Part shown: one piece after another, positions 62,701 to 64,000 of the stretch
How positions within the stretch are numbered: the first letter of the stretch is position 1
Layout: every line of letters begins with the position of its first letter
From: Dictyophora rubrovolvata
Lineage: Eukaryota; Basidiomycota; Agaricomycetes; Phallales; Phallaceae
Reading direction: 5' to 3'
Length of the DNA: 64,000 nt
Assembly: GCA_029959195.1 (NCBI GenBank)
Contig: CP114117.1
Coordinates: forward strand, 1,550,001 to 1,614,000
Translations under genes and position numbers: made by a program
The notes under the pieces: generated by a model
The model's database searches: none
What the model was told of the DNA's origin: nothing
Seen by the model: the letters and a program-made list of their open reading frames with translations, nothing else

Positions 62701-62891
62701 TCTTTACGATGCCCAAGTCGTGAAGAGAAGAATGAAAGGGGAATATGAATATATATATCGCGTCTATAGTTGTTTTGTTTTTGCAGCCGTATCGATGTTG
62801 TTTGTACGAACCAAACAACAGCACGATCAAATCATCAGTCTTGCCGAACATCTTGCCGATACCCAGCCTGCCCCGAGGTCTGTCAGGAAAG

Positions 62892-64000
62892 ATGCAAAAT
62901 GGGCACGAGAGTCAGTCTCAGCAATCGCAAAATGGGCTAATCTCTCGTCCAACGATTCGCAGAAAGTCGAGTGCTGGTTTGCTGTCGTCTTTCAAGGCAC
63001 CGGCCCCATCAGGATCAGCGTTTAGTGCTGCTAGTACCAGTGGTTCTACAGCAAGCCAACCGCAACTCCAGCAACTATCTGCTCCGTTACCTCCAACTCC
63101 CCCAATCTCTGCAACGTCGTCGATGACAAGCAGCTCAATAGCAAGCACTTCCCGTGATGTGGACTCGGTCTCCTTGTATTCCGAGTCTACTTCTGGCAAC
63201 CCGGCGACTCACGTCCAACCCTTACAAAACACCTCAACAGAATACCTTCGAGACGTCGTTCAGAAGCGTGTTATGACCCTTACATATATTCGAAGCACTC
63301 ACGAAGGGTTTGTGTTCGTTTCCATGTTTTACCACACCCGTTTAATTTCCATCGATATTTGTTTCTTCAGCAAACAGCATTGGTTTCATACCATCCTTCT
63401 CACACGAGCCGAACTCGATAAAACATTCAGTAACAATGCCATGCGGAAACAGTATGTGCGCTATTTATTTTATATTTCTTTTCTTTGATTAAGTCTAGTA
63501 CTTATCGTTTCGCTGTTCTCGCCATGTCACTTTCGAATCTCTTTGATATCCCGACCGCGGTCGACTTTTTGCGAGGCGTGCTAACAACTTTATCTGAATT
63601 CGATCAGTTCCAAGATGATAATTTCAAACCGAAAATGGTACTTAAATCAGCGTTCCAGTTTTTTCTTTCTTCTTCTTAGCTATGTGTCCTGATATCTTCT
63701 AAAGCGTTTTTTGCGATTCTCAAGACCTCCCAAAAGGGCTGGAATGAATGATTTTACTCCATCTGACTCAACCGACACGTCATACCTTGTTTCACCACAT
63801 ATGGTATAGCATTGCTAATTAACCTCTCAAGGCGCATGTTATACTGACCTTAGGGTAGGCATTTCCTTTAGATTACAATCAGACACTTTTATCGCTCCTC
63901 GACATTCTATCCGAAGTCTATCAGAAGATATTGCGAATCCTCGGACCTTCACAGTTTCAGTCCAATACAGCAATGCATATGGTGGCTCCTCTAGGGGTGC
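62892..64000 (+). CDS. Conserved protein of unknown function (3' partial)
   Basis: The start at 62892 (MQNGHESQSQQSQNGLISRP) leads into a Ser/Thr/Pro-rich region (PPTPPISATSSMTSSSIAST). The conserved part follows: STEYLRDVVQKRVMTLTYIR, then HWFHTILLTRAELDKTFSNN, TYRFAVLAMSLSNLFDIPTA and DFLRGVLTTLSEFDQFQDDN. The last visible exon reads LLSLLDILSEVYQKILRILG and continues past the window end. I recall fungal homologues of this layout but no assigned role. A TATA-like run lies at about 62747-62757. Confidence 0.75.

Overview
The window looks like a gene-dense chromosome segment of a filamentous basidiomycete, most likely an Agaricomycete (inference). The genes are cut by many short introns, mostly about 45 to 70 nt, with GT-AG ends. 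Proteins such as CUL4, ALKBH7, the Pns1/CTL transporter, ATG2 and the WD40, RS and zinc-ribbon proteins read like agaric homologues. Spacers are often only tens of bases. I see no transposon, viral relic, CRISPR array, rRNA or confident tRNA.

Layout, left to right. 1-7.7 kb: cullin-4 (5' end outside the window), a CHORD-CS co-chaperone and mitochondrial IF-2. 7.7-20 kb: a WD40 protein, a Pns1-like choline-transporter family protein, the autophagy lipid-transfer protein ATG2, the 60S biogenesis factor RLP24 and a DRAP-type deaminase. 20-30.9 kb: the very large glutamate synthase GLT1, the TOR subunit LST8, a poorly explained spacer and a 58-residue protein. 31-39 kb: ALKBH7, an unknown protein, splicing factor SYF1, a membrane-anchored M24 aminopeptidase and a Ser/Pro-rich protein. 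39-51.4 kb: a peroxisomal acyl-CoA synthetase, a penta-EF-hand protein, a HAD hydrolase, QCR10, NOP16, a Zn2Cys6 regulator and a zinc-ribbon protein. 51.8-64 kb: YPT1/Rab1, a Ser/Pro-rich protein, mitochondrial ribosomal protein mL49/IMG2, PDX1/SNZ vitamin B6 synthase, a 90-residue Cys protein, an RS protein, cyclin L, a GH88-like hydrolase, NTF2 and a conserved unknown that runs off the right end.

These are mostly housekeeping genes rather than one pathway: ribosome assembly (RLP24, NOP16), mitochondrial translation and respiration (IF-2, mL49, QCR10), TOR and autophagy (LST8, ATG2), splicing and transcription (SYF1, cyclin L, RS protein) and nitrogen metabolism (GLT1). I find no new multi-gene system. 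The most notable points are organisational: divergent start codons 9 to 127 bp apart in six pairs, convergent stops 14 to 40 bp apart, three small multi-exon genes that simple ORF calling misses (QCR10, a 58-aa and a 90-aa protein), a probable GC-AG intron, and a stop-free 45-nt intron in CUL4.
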